10,018 bases of DNA, taken from NCBI GenBank assembly GCA_019412865.1, contig DXOJ01000789.1, forward strand, positions 1-10,018, read 5' to 3'. The position numbers were made by a program, and so were the translations under genes. The notes under the pieces are model-generated. The model had not been told where the DNA came from, searched no databases, and was given only the letters and a program-made list of their open reading frames with translations. Numbering within the stretch: the stretch's first letter is position 1; every line of letters begins with the position of its first letter. Below are positions 1-7,947 of the stretch, one piece after another. This DNA is from Bacteroides sp. Lineage in GTDB: Bacteria > Bacteroidota > Bacteroidia > Bacteroidales > Bacteroidaceae.

Positions 1-179
1 ATAAGGAGAAACAGGTAAGGAATTTTTTGAATTTTCTTCGTTACATTTTTCATTACCATTAGTTTAAGATGTTAATTAACTACATTGTTTTCTAATCATC
101 ATTCTTTTTTTAATTGCATTAGCTATCATTATAAATATCACTCATAGTTGCTAGTATTAGATTTATATAAAAAAAACAA
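1..179. other. Non-coding region downstream of the GH43 lipoprotein
   Basis: This stretch is AT-rich and has no recognisable gene. A run of eight T on the minus strand (169-176) comes directly after the stop at 180, but no strong stem precedes it, so termination there is only a possibility. A 10-bp palindrome GTTAATTAAC lies at 71-80. No promoter element for a further minus-strand gene was found. Confidence 0.5.
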
Positions 180-1913
180 TTATTTGCAAGTAGCGTATAA
201 TCCAATTGTAGTACCGGTAAATCCACCAGCCGTTGTAGTAGAGAGATAACTGGGATCTACATCTTTACAAAGCAGTTTCCAGCTTTTTTCACCATCAATA
301 GAATAATAGAAGTCGTAACCAATTCCTTGAGATACTAATTTCAAATATACCTCATTTGTATCTGCGTCTATTTCATCTGAAGCCAATGTCTGTTCCTTTT
401 CACCGATTTGTTTCAGAGAAATATTTTTATTCTCACCCACTTTATTCAAGCAGAAGAAATATTGATGCGCCTCATCTTTAAACAATAACATTCCAGCTGT
501 TTCCTTATCGTTAGAAGGATTGAACAACATACGGGTAGTACATTCAAATTTATGATGTTGTAACCGACGGCAGACAAATGCCGGAGTTTTCTTTTCCGTA
601 GCGCTAATATCTGCACACTTCAAGGTCAGATATCCGGGCGTTTCCGTCAATGAATATAAATCGGAAGCAGAAGCTCTTAAAGTCATCCATGGCATATCAA
701 GTACAGGAGAATCAAAGTTCTCTATTAACTCGAAGTTACCATAAGTAACTATCGTATCGCGTTTCGCACCTTCACGTTTTACAATCATAGGTACTAAATC
801 ATCTCCTTGTGTCATGTACGGGAATCCGTCTTCACTCCATTTCACCGGCATCATAAATGTTTCACGTCCCAAATTCTCAAACTGATTATTAATAGGACGA
901 CAAGCCAGAAAAACAGCCCACCAATCTCCCTCTTTTGTTTGAATCAAGTCTGCATGACCAGCACAGGTTACCGAATTAGGACGGTCAGAATTCAAATGTC
1001 TTTGCGTCAGAATCGGATTGTTTTTCCATGGAAGAAATTTACCCATCGGAGAATCACCACGGAAAATCACTTCCGAATGCCAGTTTCCCGTTCCACCTTC
1101 GGCGGACATCAAGAAGTACTTTCCATTTATCTTATATAAATGAGGGCCTTCTATCCAAATTGGTTTGTCTGCCGGTTGAGCTCCTTTGTTTACAAGAATT
1201 TTACGGGGACCGATCGTCTTATCTGTTTTCACATCAAACTCTTGTATGCGTATAGTACGGTGTCCGCTATATTCAGGTTTATTATCCGGAGCCTCATCAT
1301 TATTAACAATATATGCCTTACCATCTTCATCAAAAAAGAAAGAAGGATCAATACCTCCGACCTCCGGCAACATGACGGGTTCCGACCATTCACCAAACGG
1401 GTCTTGCGTCTTAACAAAGAAATTCCCGGCTCCGACATTGGTTGTTACCATATAATATGTCTTGTTATACGGATTATAAGAAATAGCCGGAGCAAAAATA
1501 CCGCCACTCACTTTCTGTCCTTCCATATTCACTAATTGCGAAGCACGGTTCAACACATGCCCTATCTCTTTCCAATTCACCAAGTCTTTGCTGTGAAAAA
1601 TAGGAACACCGGGGAAATAAGTGAATGTAGATGTTACCAGGAAATAATCACCTTCTCCATTTGTGCAAACACTAGGATCAGAATACCATCCCGGCAAAAT
1701 AGGATTATAGAAATAGTCTTCATCTGACAGAGGATTGGAAATATAAAAATCATCATTTCCTTTATAAGAAAAATAATCAAAGAGAGCCACAGATTTTCCA
1801 ATAGCCGGTAATTGTTGTTCTTTCTTTGAGTTACATGACATCATTGTTATCCCCAACATAAATATGGAGAGCCGGACGATTGACATTAATTGTATTACCT
1901 GTGTATTCTTCAT
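180..1913 (-). CDS. GH43 lipoprotein with C-terminal beta-sandwich, paralogue of the first GH43
   Basis: From the preferred ATG this is 577 residues. A short signal peptide ends at MMSC, making C27 the likely lipidated cysteine. The residues after it (NSKKEQQ) lack the acidic run of Bacteroidota surface-export signals, so a periplasm-facing anchor is more likely than the cell surface. The GH43 propeller (about 68-385) has base D79 in YSDPS (YPDPS in the paralogue), modulator D189 in GGIDPS, and general acid E255 in WIEGPHLY. The C-terminal GH43_C2-like domain covers about 394-575 and ends in AGGFTGTTIGLYA, nearly the same ending as the 7948-9675 protein. Expected activity is exo-acting alpha-L-arabinofuranosidase or beta-xylosidase. 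The frame is open 18 codons further, to a TTG at 1967, but that codon sits inside the -7 promoter element. An AAGAGG before the ATG at 1913 also supports the shorter form. The gene is transcribed alone from its own promoter. Confidence 0.92.
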   Translation of the reverse strand: MKNTQVIQLMSIVRLSIFMLGITMMSCNSKKEQQLPAIGKSVALFDYFSYKGNDDFYISNPLSDEDYFYNPILPGWYSDPSVCTNGEGDYFLVTSTFTYFPGVPIFHSKDLVNWKEIGHVLNRASQLVNMEGQKVSGGIFAPAISYNPYNKTYYMVTTNVGAGNFFVKTQDPFGEWSEPVMLPEVGGIDPSFFFDEDGKAYIVNNDEAPDNKPEYSGHRTIRIQEFDVKTDKTIGPRKILVNKGAQPADKPIWIEGPHLYKINGKYFLMSAEGGTGNWHSEVIFRGDSPMGKFLPWKNNPILTQRHLNSDRPNSVTCAGHADLIQTKEGDWWAVFLACRPINNQFENLGRETFMMPVKWSEDGFPYMTQGDDLVPMIVKREGAKRDTIVTYGNFELIENFDSPVLDMPWMTLRASASDLYSLTETPGYLTLKCADISATEKKTPAFVCRRLQHHKFECTTRMLFNPSNDKETAGMLLFKDEAHQYFFCLNKVGENKNISLKQIGEKEQTLASDEIDADTNEVYLKLVSQGIGYDFYYSIDGEKSWKLLCKDVDPSYLSTTTAGGFTGTTIGLYATCK

Positions 1914-1917
1914 AATA

Positions 1918-1923
1918 CCTCTT
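1918..1923 (-). promoter_or_regulatory. Ribosome binding site deciding the start of the GH43 lipoprotein
   Basis: On the minus strand the sequence AAGAGG lies 4 nt before the ATG at 1913. The spacing is short but usable. It is the only purine-rich Shine-Dalgarno-like stretch near the alternative starts of this frame, and it favours 1913 over the TTG at 1967. Confidence 0.55.
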
Positions 1924-1964
1924 ATTTTCTTTATAATCAAATATGAATTACTGATCTTTTTCTG

Positions 1965-1994
1965 CAAAGATATGCCAGCTTATAAAACTACAAA
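1965..1994 (-). promoter_or_regulatory. Bacteroides-type promoter of the GH43 lipoprotein gene
   Basis: Read on the minus strand, TTTG (1994-1991) is followed after 18 nt by TATCTTTG (1972-1965). This matches the Bacteroides sigma-ABfr consensus TTTG / TAnnTTTG, with spacing one base shorter than usual. Transcription would begin near 1958, leaving a leader of about 45 nt before the ATG at 1913. The -33 element lies next to the proximal half-site of the operator array at 2002-2070. Confidence 0.75.
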
Positions 1995-2001
1995 CATAAT
2001 T

Positions 2002-2070
2002 ATGTTACGGGCTTCTTTTCCTAAATAACATCTTCATTTTCAATGTTACATCTATCTTTCCCCTTGTAGC
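2002..2070 (-). promoter_or_regulatory. Four phased half-sites upstream of the GH43 lipoprotein promoter
   Basis: On the plus strand the half-sites are ATGTTAC (2002-2008), AAATAAC (2023-2029), ATGTTAC (2043-2049) and TTGTAGC (2064-2070). The starts are 21, 20 and 21 bp apart, so all four face the same side of the helix. The first begins 37 bp from the start of the -7 element and lies 7 bp beyond the -33 element. The first and third repeats share further bases (a TCTTT block near position 13). The direct-repeat layout next to the -33 element is what an AraC-type DNA-binding domain would use. The second and fourth copies are degenerate. The regulator's identity is inferred. Confidence 0.5.
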
Positions 2071-2130
2071 ACACCCAAACAATTACACTGATTATAAGCA
2101 CATTACAATCTTATTTTTTTTGAATAAAAG

Positions 2131-3462
2131 CTATTCAAATTCCCAATAATCCAGATTGAAAAGTTTGTTTCCTTTCTCTCCTTTAAAGCAGAAATAAAGA
2201 TCATGTACACCCTTTGCATTCTTTATCCGGCATGACATCTGTTTATATATATCCAGTCCTCCTGTTGGTGATATACTGACACAGCCTATTACCGGACCTT
2301 CCGTGCTGTCCAGACGAATTTCTATCATTCCGCCTTTTTCAACACAAGCTGCGCTTACACTGAATTTCTTTGCTCCCTTCTTGCCAAAGTCGACACCACG
2401 CACACACAGATATTCATTATCATCAATATCGGTTATATACAAACCACCATTCTTATGATTTTCAGCTTTCAGACCATATCCCCAAGCCATCGTTTCGGCT
2501 TCCACTCTACGGTAAGGATTAAAGTTTTCAATCTGTTCCAGTTTCGTCTCCTGCCAATAAGGAACTTCCTTAATGGTTCCATCCGGATTATAATGCATTT
2601 TTGCAACAGATACCGAACGACGTTCTTTATGGTCGAAAGTCTCCAGATGAAGCAAATCATAATTTAGGCCGAACACATAAGAACTGCCTTTATAATCAAT
2701 AATTCCGGGATGATTTCCTCTGGTTCTTTCCGTTGGACGCATAATATATCCTTTTGTACTCCATGGTCCGGTAGCTTTGTCGCTCATAGCATAGCCAATC
2801 CCTTCCGGACAACAAGTAGAAGCAAAAGCCATATAATAATGACCGTTACGTTTATATACCCACGGACCTTCCTGATAATGTTCCGGTTTATCAGCCAATT
2901 TGACTATTTCCCCCGAATATGAAATCATATCTTCATTCAGTTTCACATAATAAACATTCGGATTGCCCCAATACATATACGCTTGTCCGTCATCATCAAT
3001 AAATACGGTAGGGTCAATATCATCCCAATGCTCTTTTTGCCAAACTAATGGTTTATTCAAAGGGTCTTTAAAAGGACCGTAAGGAGAGTCGGATACCAAT
3101 ACGCCAATACCATTACCGTGAATCGGGCAATACATGTAAAACTTGCCATTACGTTCGATGACCTGTTCTGCCCAGGCACCATTATCACGTTTCACCCAAT
3201 CAAAACTCTTCAGAGAAGCGACCGCTCCGTGATCGGTCCAATTCACCATATCAGTGGAGGTATAAAGCAACCAGTCCAACATTTTGAATCCTTCGGCATC
3301 ATCCTCATCATGGGTTGTATAAAGGAAAACGGTATCGTTATATACCATCGGAGCCGGATCGGCAGTATATTTTGTTTGTATAATAGGATTTTGTGCAGTT
3401 CCTGAAGTAGCGGCAGTGATTGCCAACAAAAACGACACGCCTAAAAATTTAAAGTTTCTCAT
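2131..3462 (-). CDS. GH43 arabinofuranosidase-like enzyme with C-terminal CBM6-like module
   Basis: This 443-residue exported protein joins a GH43 propeller (about 28-312) to a carbohydrate-binding module (about 318-443). The signal peptide ends near SGTAQ (residues 20-24). The catalytic acids are the base D35 in TADPAP, the modulator D150 in DDIDPT, and the general acid E198 in YQEGPW. The C-terminal part shows CBM6 hallmarks: RVEAET at 319-324, GVHDLYFCFKG at 418-428, and a closing FNLDYWEFE. GH43 plus CBM6 is the layout of arabinoxylan arabinofuranohydrolases, and GNHPGIIDYKGSSYVFG resembles that group (subfamily 29-like by eye). The likely job is removing arabinofuranose side chains from xylan or related oligosaccharides, with the CBM6 holding the chain. 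It is the last gene of the apparent operon. No convincing terminator follows it before the separate promoter at 1965-1994. Subfamily and substrate are inferred; the two-domain layout is clear. Confidence 0.92.
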   Translation of the reverse strand: MRNFKFLGVSFLLAITAATSGTAQNPIIQTKYTADPAPMVYNDTVFLYTTHDEDDAEGFKMLDWLLYTSTDMVNWTDHGAVASLKSFDWVKRDNGAWAEQVIERNGKFYMYCPIHGNGIGVLVSDSPYGPFKDPLNKPLVWQKEHWDDIDPTVFIDDDGQAYMYWGNPNVYYVKLNEDMISYSGEIVKLADKPEHYQEGPWVYKRNGHYYMAFASTCCPEGIGYAMSDKATGPWSTKGYIMRPTERTRGNHPGIIDYKGSSYVFGLNYDLLHLETFDHKERRSVSVAKMHYNPDGTIKEVPYWQETKLEQIENFNPYRRVEAETMAWGYGLKAENHKNGGLYITDIDDNEYLCVRGVDFGKKGAKKFSVSAACVEKGGMIEIRLDSTEGPVIGCVSISPTGGLDIYKQMSCRIKNAKGVHDLYFCFKGEKGNKLFNLDYWEFE

Positions 3463-3481
3463 ATTCTTTTATTTAAAATGG

Positions 3482-5425
3482 TTATTTGGTTATTAATACT
3501 CCACCATTGCAAGGAATAGCCAATTGTAATTCTTGTTTCTTCCCTATTTCTATTTGTTTCACACCACCCTGTAATGCCTTATCATCACTAAACAGTCTCA
3601 CCTTTTCTCCATTGGAGAACATCGGCAAATTAACTTTAAGTTTCAGTGTTTCCTTCTGCGCATTTACTCCGGCAATATACCATTTGTCTCCATGACGACG
3701 GGCAAGAATAACGTATTTGCCAGGATAACCGTCAATGAAACGTACCTCATCCCAAGTCGTTGGAACCTCTTTCATAAAATCAATAGCCCACGACGGAGAA
3801 TCGGTCAGGTTATTCGGTGCCAGAGCAAAATGCTGTACCGGACTTTGAAATAGAACCGCCGTAGCCAGTGCGTAGACATCTGATGTCACCCGCCGGCTTC
3901 CCCGTGGAGCATTATCCACATTATAATATTTGTTCAATGCACTACCTCCAAAATCCATGCTACCCACAGTATTACGAATAAACGGGTGCAAAGTAGCATT
4001 AAAGGCCTCATGATCACAGCTGCCTTGAGAGAAATGAAGATTTTCACTAGCCAATACAGCCTCACTCGATGCGAAGTTAGGATACATACGTTCCCAGCCA
4101 CGAGGCAAAGTACATCCATGGAAAATAACTAAAAGACCGTACTCGTTTGCATCCGACAAGATATCCTCATACAACTGCATAGTCATTTGCTTGTCACCTC
4201 CGAAAAAGTCAACTTTTATTCCACGGATACCAATGCTTTGCATCCATTTCATCTCCTTACGTCTGGCTATCGCATTATCCATAATACCTCTCGGAGTTTG
4301 CGGAGCATCATTCCAATACCCATTCGAATTATACCACAAATAAAGAGCTACCCCTTTGTCCTTCCCATATTTAGCCAATTCTTCAATTTTATCACGTCCT
4401 ATTTGTTTATCCCACAAGGCATCCACCAACACGGACTGATACCCCATTACTGCCGAAAAATCAATATACCGGAGTTGCTCTTTATAATTAGTACTTCCAT
4501 CCATACCGATAATCCAGCTCCATGAACCCCGTCCATACGTATACTCTCCTTTTGCCGGATAAAGCGGTTTTACAACATCAAAAGGAACCGTTGTCTCCAC
4601 TATTGGAGCCAAAGTCTTGCCCACAGTAATAGTACGCCAAGGCGTCTCGCCCGGTAATGCTATCCCCGGAGAAACCGTACCATTCCCATTTGCTTCACCT
4701 TCTTGCGGAAATCCAATGGTATACACTCCTCCTTTGTGTCCCAACAGACGGCTCGCACAATATCCACCATTTACTCCCGTTTCGGAAACAAGCACCCAAC
4801 CATTATCTCCATTACGGAATAGGCAGGGAAATGTATACCCTTCTCCCCAGCCATTTTTGCCTGCGACATCATCTGCCGTATAAGACGTCTCATAACTTGG
4901 AGAAGTACGGGCAAATCCCCCCATCGGTTTACTTTGCGGACAAAGGAAAGTGGTGGTTCCGTCAGGAAACGCAAATCCTGTGGCTTCTTGCTTAACCACG
5001 CAACTTAGTGTCTCACCTTGCGGATACATCTTATATTTAAAAGCAACATCGTTATTACTTATGCGGAATATAACATCATAAATTGTTTTCCCTTGTTGTG
5101 TAAACGAAAATACAGCTTCATTTGCCACATAACGAACCTTGCTCTGCTTAATAGAAGCTAACTCGTATGTTTCATCTATTTTATTTGTTGAAACATTCTT
5201 CTCCAGCGACATCCCCGATGAGAAATCTCCTATATTTGCAATCATCCCCAATGGAGATGGTTTCAAAAAGAGAACATTGTCATAACTAACAGAATAAGAG
5301 GGCCTTCCATCCATATCTGCGACTGTTACTACCAGCTTTCCATCAGGACTTGTTATCTGTTTATTTTCTGCACTTGCAACGCTACTACCCAATAACATAG
5401 CCATTACTATAAAAAACTTCACCAT
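3482..5425 (-). CDS. GH97 retaining-type glycosidase (alpha-galactosidase / beta-L-arabinopyranosidase-like)
   Basis: The chosen ATG gives 647 residues and starts directly with a clean signal peptide, MVKFFIVMAMLLGSSVASA, followed by EN. The open frame runs on to a TTG at 5482 that overlaps the GH31 stop, and another ATG lies at 5458 (11 residues longer), so the start is provisional. From 5425, an N-terminal beta-sandwich (about 20-285) precedes the barrel (about 295-560) and a C-terminal sandwich. GH97 contains inverting SusB-type and retaining members. The retaining ones carry an Asp nucleophile in a KxDF block. Here GIKVDFFGGD supplies D406, and E461 in ASEN, 55 residues later, is the likely acid/base. 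The enzyme is therefore probably a retaining type. From memory, B. thetaiotaomicron BT3661, a GH97 in a GH43-rich locus, was reported as a beta-L-arabinopyranosidase/alpha-galactosidase, which makes that activity plausible. It is the third gene of the operon, 19 bp before the next start. Confidence 0.9.
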   Translation of the reverse strand: MVKFFIVMAMLLGSSVASAENKQITSPDGKLVVTVADMDGRPSYSVSYDNVLFLKPSPLGMIANIGDFSSGMSLEKNVSTNKIDETYELASIKQSKVRYVANEAVFSFTQQGKTIYDVIFRISNNDVAFKYKMYPQGETLSCVVKQEATGFAFPDGTTTFLCPQSKPMGGFARTSPSYETSYTADDVAGKNGWGEGYTFPCLFRNGDNGWVLVSETGVNGGYCASRLLGHKGGVYTIGFPQEGEANGNGTVSPGIALPGETPWRTITVGKTLAPIVETTVPFDVVKPLYPAKGEYTYGRGSWSWIIGMDGSTNYKEQLRYIDFSAVMGYQSVLVDALWDKQIGRDKIEELAKYGKDKGVALYLWYNSNGYWNDAPQTPRGIMDNAIARRKEMKWMQSIGIRGIKVDFFGGDKQMTMQLYEDILSDANEYGLLVIFHGCTLPRGWERMYPNFASSEAVLASENLHFSQGSCDHEAFNATLHPFIRNTVGSMDFGGSALNKYYNVDNAPRGSRRVTSDVYALATAVLFQSPVQHFALAPNNLTDSPSWAIDFMKEVPTTWDEVRFIDGYPGKYVILARRHGDKWYIAGVNAQKETLKLKVNLPMFSNGEKVRLFSDDKALQGGVKQIEIGKKQELQLAIPCNGGVLITK

Positions 5426-5478
5426 ATTTCTACTTTTTAGATTCTTCTCTATTGGCATAATCACACATTCTATTACAA

Positions 5479-7923
5479 TCAAAACTTTACAGAAATAGCC
5501 TTTCCATTATAATCGACTTTTTTTTGAGTCCCGTCCTGGAGAGTTACAGTAAACTTACGGTTCTTCAACATTCCCTCATACGCACCTTTTCTTGCCCCTA
5601 TCGTCAATTTACGAGATGCATTATTCCAAGAAATTGGAATTTCCGTATAAGCTCCTTTTTCGTAATTGTAATTATCAAATTCATCTTCATATAAAATGAA
5701 GTTTCCATTCGCACCCGCATACACCTTCAATTCAAGATGATCCCACGGTTTTTCAGTTGCATACTGAACTTGTGGACCGACAGGAATGATACTACCCGCT
5801 TTTACATACAATGGAATAACATCCAGTGTAGTCTCTTTGGTAATTTCCTTTCCGCCTTCATGTTTCTCGTTTGTCCAGAAGTCATACCATAGCGTTCCTG
5901 CCGGTAAGTATATGTTAGTAGATTTCGTTTCCATGAAATCCACAGCAACGTCAGTTTTTGTTTTTTTCGCTCCATCTCTGTTCCATCCTTCTTCTTCGGA
6001 GACTTTTACCACAGCTTCCGGTGTATATTGTGCATGAGCAATCGGAGCCACAAGGAGCGACTTTCCAAACATATATTCGTCATTGATATCCCACACCTTT
6101 CTGTCATCTACAAAATCCATCATCAAAGCGCGCATAAAACTCGATTGGCGATTGCTCACCTCCCAAGAAGTAGAATAAATATAAGGCAACAGAGAGTAAC
6201 GCAAACCTATCATTTTCTCGATAGCATCATATACAGGCTCACCCTTCTTTCCGAACTTATAGATTTCCCTATAAACATCCGTCCCGTGCGAACGCATCAT
6301 CGGATTGAACGTTCCAAACTGCAACCAACGCACATAAAGCTCCTGATACAATGGATTTTTTGAAGCACTATCATCATTCCAGCTTTTATTATAGTGTCCT
6401 GCAAAAAAGCCACCAATATCACTATTCCAGTGAGGCATACCACACAAAGAAAAGTTTAATCCGGCAGGAATCTGATTTCTAAAACTCTCCCATGTGGAAG
6501 CGACATCACCACTCCATACATTTGCACCATAACGTTGTTGCCCCAAAAATCCCGAACGGGTTAAAATAAACACCCGTTTATCCGAAGTCACTTCACGCTG
6601 ATGGTCGTAAACCCCTCCGACAGTCATCAACGGATAAGCATTGCGCACCTTACGGAACGAGCCCAGATAGGTTTTGGTATCCATATCCTCCGGCTTCCAG
6701 TCCAAATGGTCGGGTTCGGTAGAGTCCATCCACCAGGCATCCATTCCCAACTTGAAAATTCCATCATTCAGATATTTCCAATAAATATCACGCGCTTCGG
6801 GATTGTAAGCATCATACACTCTTACACCGGAAGGATATTCCATATTGGGGGGCCATGACTCCAATCCCGATTGCGGCCAGGTAGTGAAGTTAAACAACAT
6901 CCCTTTTTTGTCCAATTCTCTATAAGGTTTAGTCATCGGTCCGAATGACGACCAGATAGATATAGCCATGTGTGCGTTCATCGCATGGACATCCTCAATC
7001 ATCTTTTGAGGATTATTGAAAGTCGGATTCTGGAAATCCATCGCATTCCACAAATAGTTATGCCCCCAATATTGCCAATCCTGAATAATACCATCCAAGG
7101 GAACACCCAATTCACGATATTTACGAACAACGTCTACCACTTCCTCCTGGCTCTTATATCTTTCTTTACTTTGCCAGTAACCATAAGTCCATAAAGGAAA
7201 CATCGGTGCTTGCCCGGTCAAGCTGCGTACCTGTGCTATAACACCGTCGGCATTTTTCCCATACATGAAGTAATAATCCACACAGTCACCTACTTCAGAA
7301 CGGAAAGATGTTTCAACTTCGTTATCCGTAAAAAGAGTCGGCGAATAGTTATCCCAAAACACACCATATCCTTTAGTAGACTGGAAGAAAGGTGACACAT
7401 CTTCCACATTTCCCTGTATCAGATTTTTAGTCATGTTCCGCTGAATCATCTTTCCATTTTGCAATTGTCCCAAACCATAAATAGCTTCCTCCTTATCTAA
7501 TATAAAAGGTTGATAAACCTGATAAGTTTTTGTCCCGGCATCATCGAAATCGATAAACTGCATACCGGATTTCTCTGCCAATAACGACTTGCCATCCTTT
7601 GAGAAATAAGAAACAATTCCCGTCCCGGTGTCCACACTGACACTTAGTTCGCTGGTGTTCAATACAATCTTATTATCTTGTATATCAGCCTTGAAACTTA
7701 CCTTTTCGGGTTTGGCAATTACAGAAAGACTCTGTTTTTCATAGGCAACACCTTCCGGCGATTTTATTACTCTCGCCACAGCAGGCGCAAAGAATTGTAC
7801 TTCTATATCCACTGCATTTACAGTGGTTTTGATGCCGGACGATGTTTTCTGATAGTTCTGTGCGAATAAAATATTTGTGCTGAAGCATAAACATATACCC
7901 CAAAATAGATGATGTATTTTCAT
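5479..7923 (-). CDS. GH31 alpha-xylosidase-like exported glycosidase
   Basis: This 814-residue retaining GH31 enzyme most likely releases alpha-linked xylose from oligosaccharide side chains. A Sec signal peptide ends near FAQ (residues 20-22). Residues 23-240 form the N-terminal beta-sandwich, containing YGLGQ at 149-153. The barrel follows, with FPLWTYGYWQSKERY at 242-256. The nucleophile is D400 in DAWWMDSTEPD, a form of the signature common in bacterial alpha-xylosidases. The acid/base is D473 in WSGD, preceded by RSGFLGQQR. Late beta-domains include LPAGTLWYDFWT near 673-684 and a tail resembling DUF5110. No PA14 insert is seen in the N-terminal half, unlike several larger alpha-xylosidases. 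About 40 charged residues (627-666) lie between LLVAPI and the YLPAG strand. The stop lies 53 bp before the preferred start of the GH97 gene, or overlaps it if an upstream TTG is used. GH31 is secure. Alpha-xylosidase rather than alpha-glucosidase or alpha-galactosidase is inferred from the motif and the GH43 neighbours. Confidence 0.92.
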   Translation of the reverse strand: MKIHHLFWGICLCFSTNILFAQNYQKTSSGIKTTVNAVDIEVQFFAPAVARVIKSPEGVAYEKQSLSVIAKPEKVSFKADIQDNKIVLNTSELSVSVDTGTGIVSYFSKDGKSLLAEKSGMQFIDFDDAGTKTYQVYQPFILDKEEAIYGLGQLQNGKMIQRNMTKNLIQGNVEDVSPFFQSTKGYGVFWDNYSPTLFTDNEVETSFRSEVGDCVDYYFMYGKNADGVIAQVRSLTGQAPMFPLWTYGYWQSKERYKSQEEVVDVVRKYRELGVPLDGIIQDWQYWGHNYLWNAMDFQNPTFNNPQKMIEDVHAMNAHMAISIWSSFGPMTKPYRELDKKGMLFNFTTWPQSGLESWPPNMEYPSGVRVYDAYNPEARDIYWKYLNDGIFKLGMDAWWMDSTEPDHLDWKPEDMDTKTYLGSFRKVRNAYPLMTVGGVYDHQREVTSDKRVFILTRSGFLGQQRYGANVWSGDVASTWESFRNQIPAGLNFSLCGMPHWNSDIGGFFAGHYNKSWNDDSASKNPLYQELYVRWLQFGTFNPMMRSHGTDVYREIYKFGKKGEPVYDAIEKMIGLRYSLLPYIYSTSWEVSNRQSSFMRALMMDFVDDRKVWDINDEYMFGKSLLVAPIAHAQYTPEAVVKVSEEEGWNRDGAKKTKTDVAVDFMETKSTNIYLPAGTLWYDFWTNEKHEGGKEITKETTLDVIPLYVKAGSIIPVGPQVQYATEKPWDHLELKVYAGANGNFILYEDEFDNYNYEKGAYTEIPISWNNASRKLTIGARKGAYEGMLKNRKFTVTLQDGTQKKVDYNGKAISVKF

Positions 7924-7947
7924 AATTTGGAATGATAAGGTTTCTAA

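Noticed and set aside
40..46. GTTACAT near the left edge as a third operator array
   Set aside because: No further half-sites occur at 20-21 bp spacing and no promoter element is nearby, so a single 7-bp match is likely chance.
2117..2135. Possible terminator after the GH43-CBM6 gene
   Set aside because: GAATA and TATTC can pair around the stop codon, but on the transcribed strand the stem is followed by a run of A rather than T.
4657..4995. Plus-strand open frames opposite the GH97 gene (also 1140-1535, 6028-6363 and 8917-9315)
   Set aside because: They lie antisense within well-supported glycosidase genes, have no recognisable domains or ribosome binding sites, and show the skewed composition of shadow frames.
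5426..5482. Extended GH97 start at the TTG overlapping the GH31 stop
   Set aside because: The extension places a poorly conserved, charged stretch before an otherwise standard signal peptide, and TTG is a rare start. The ATG at 5458 stays possible.
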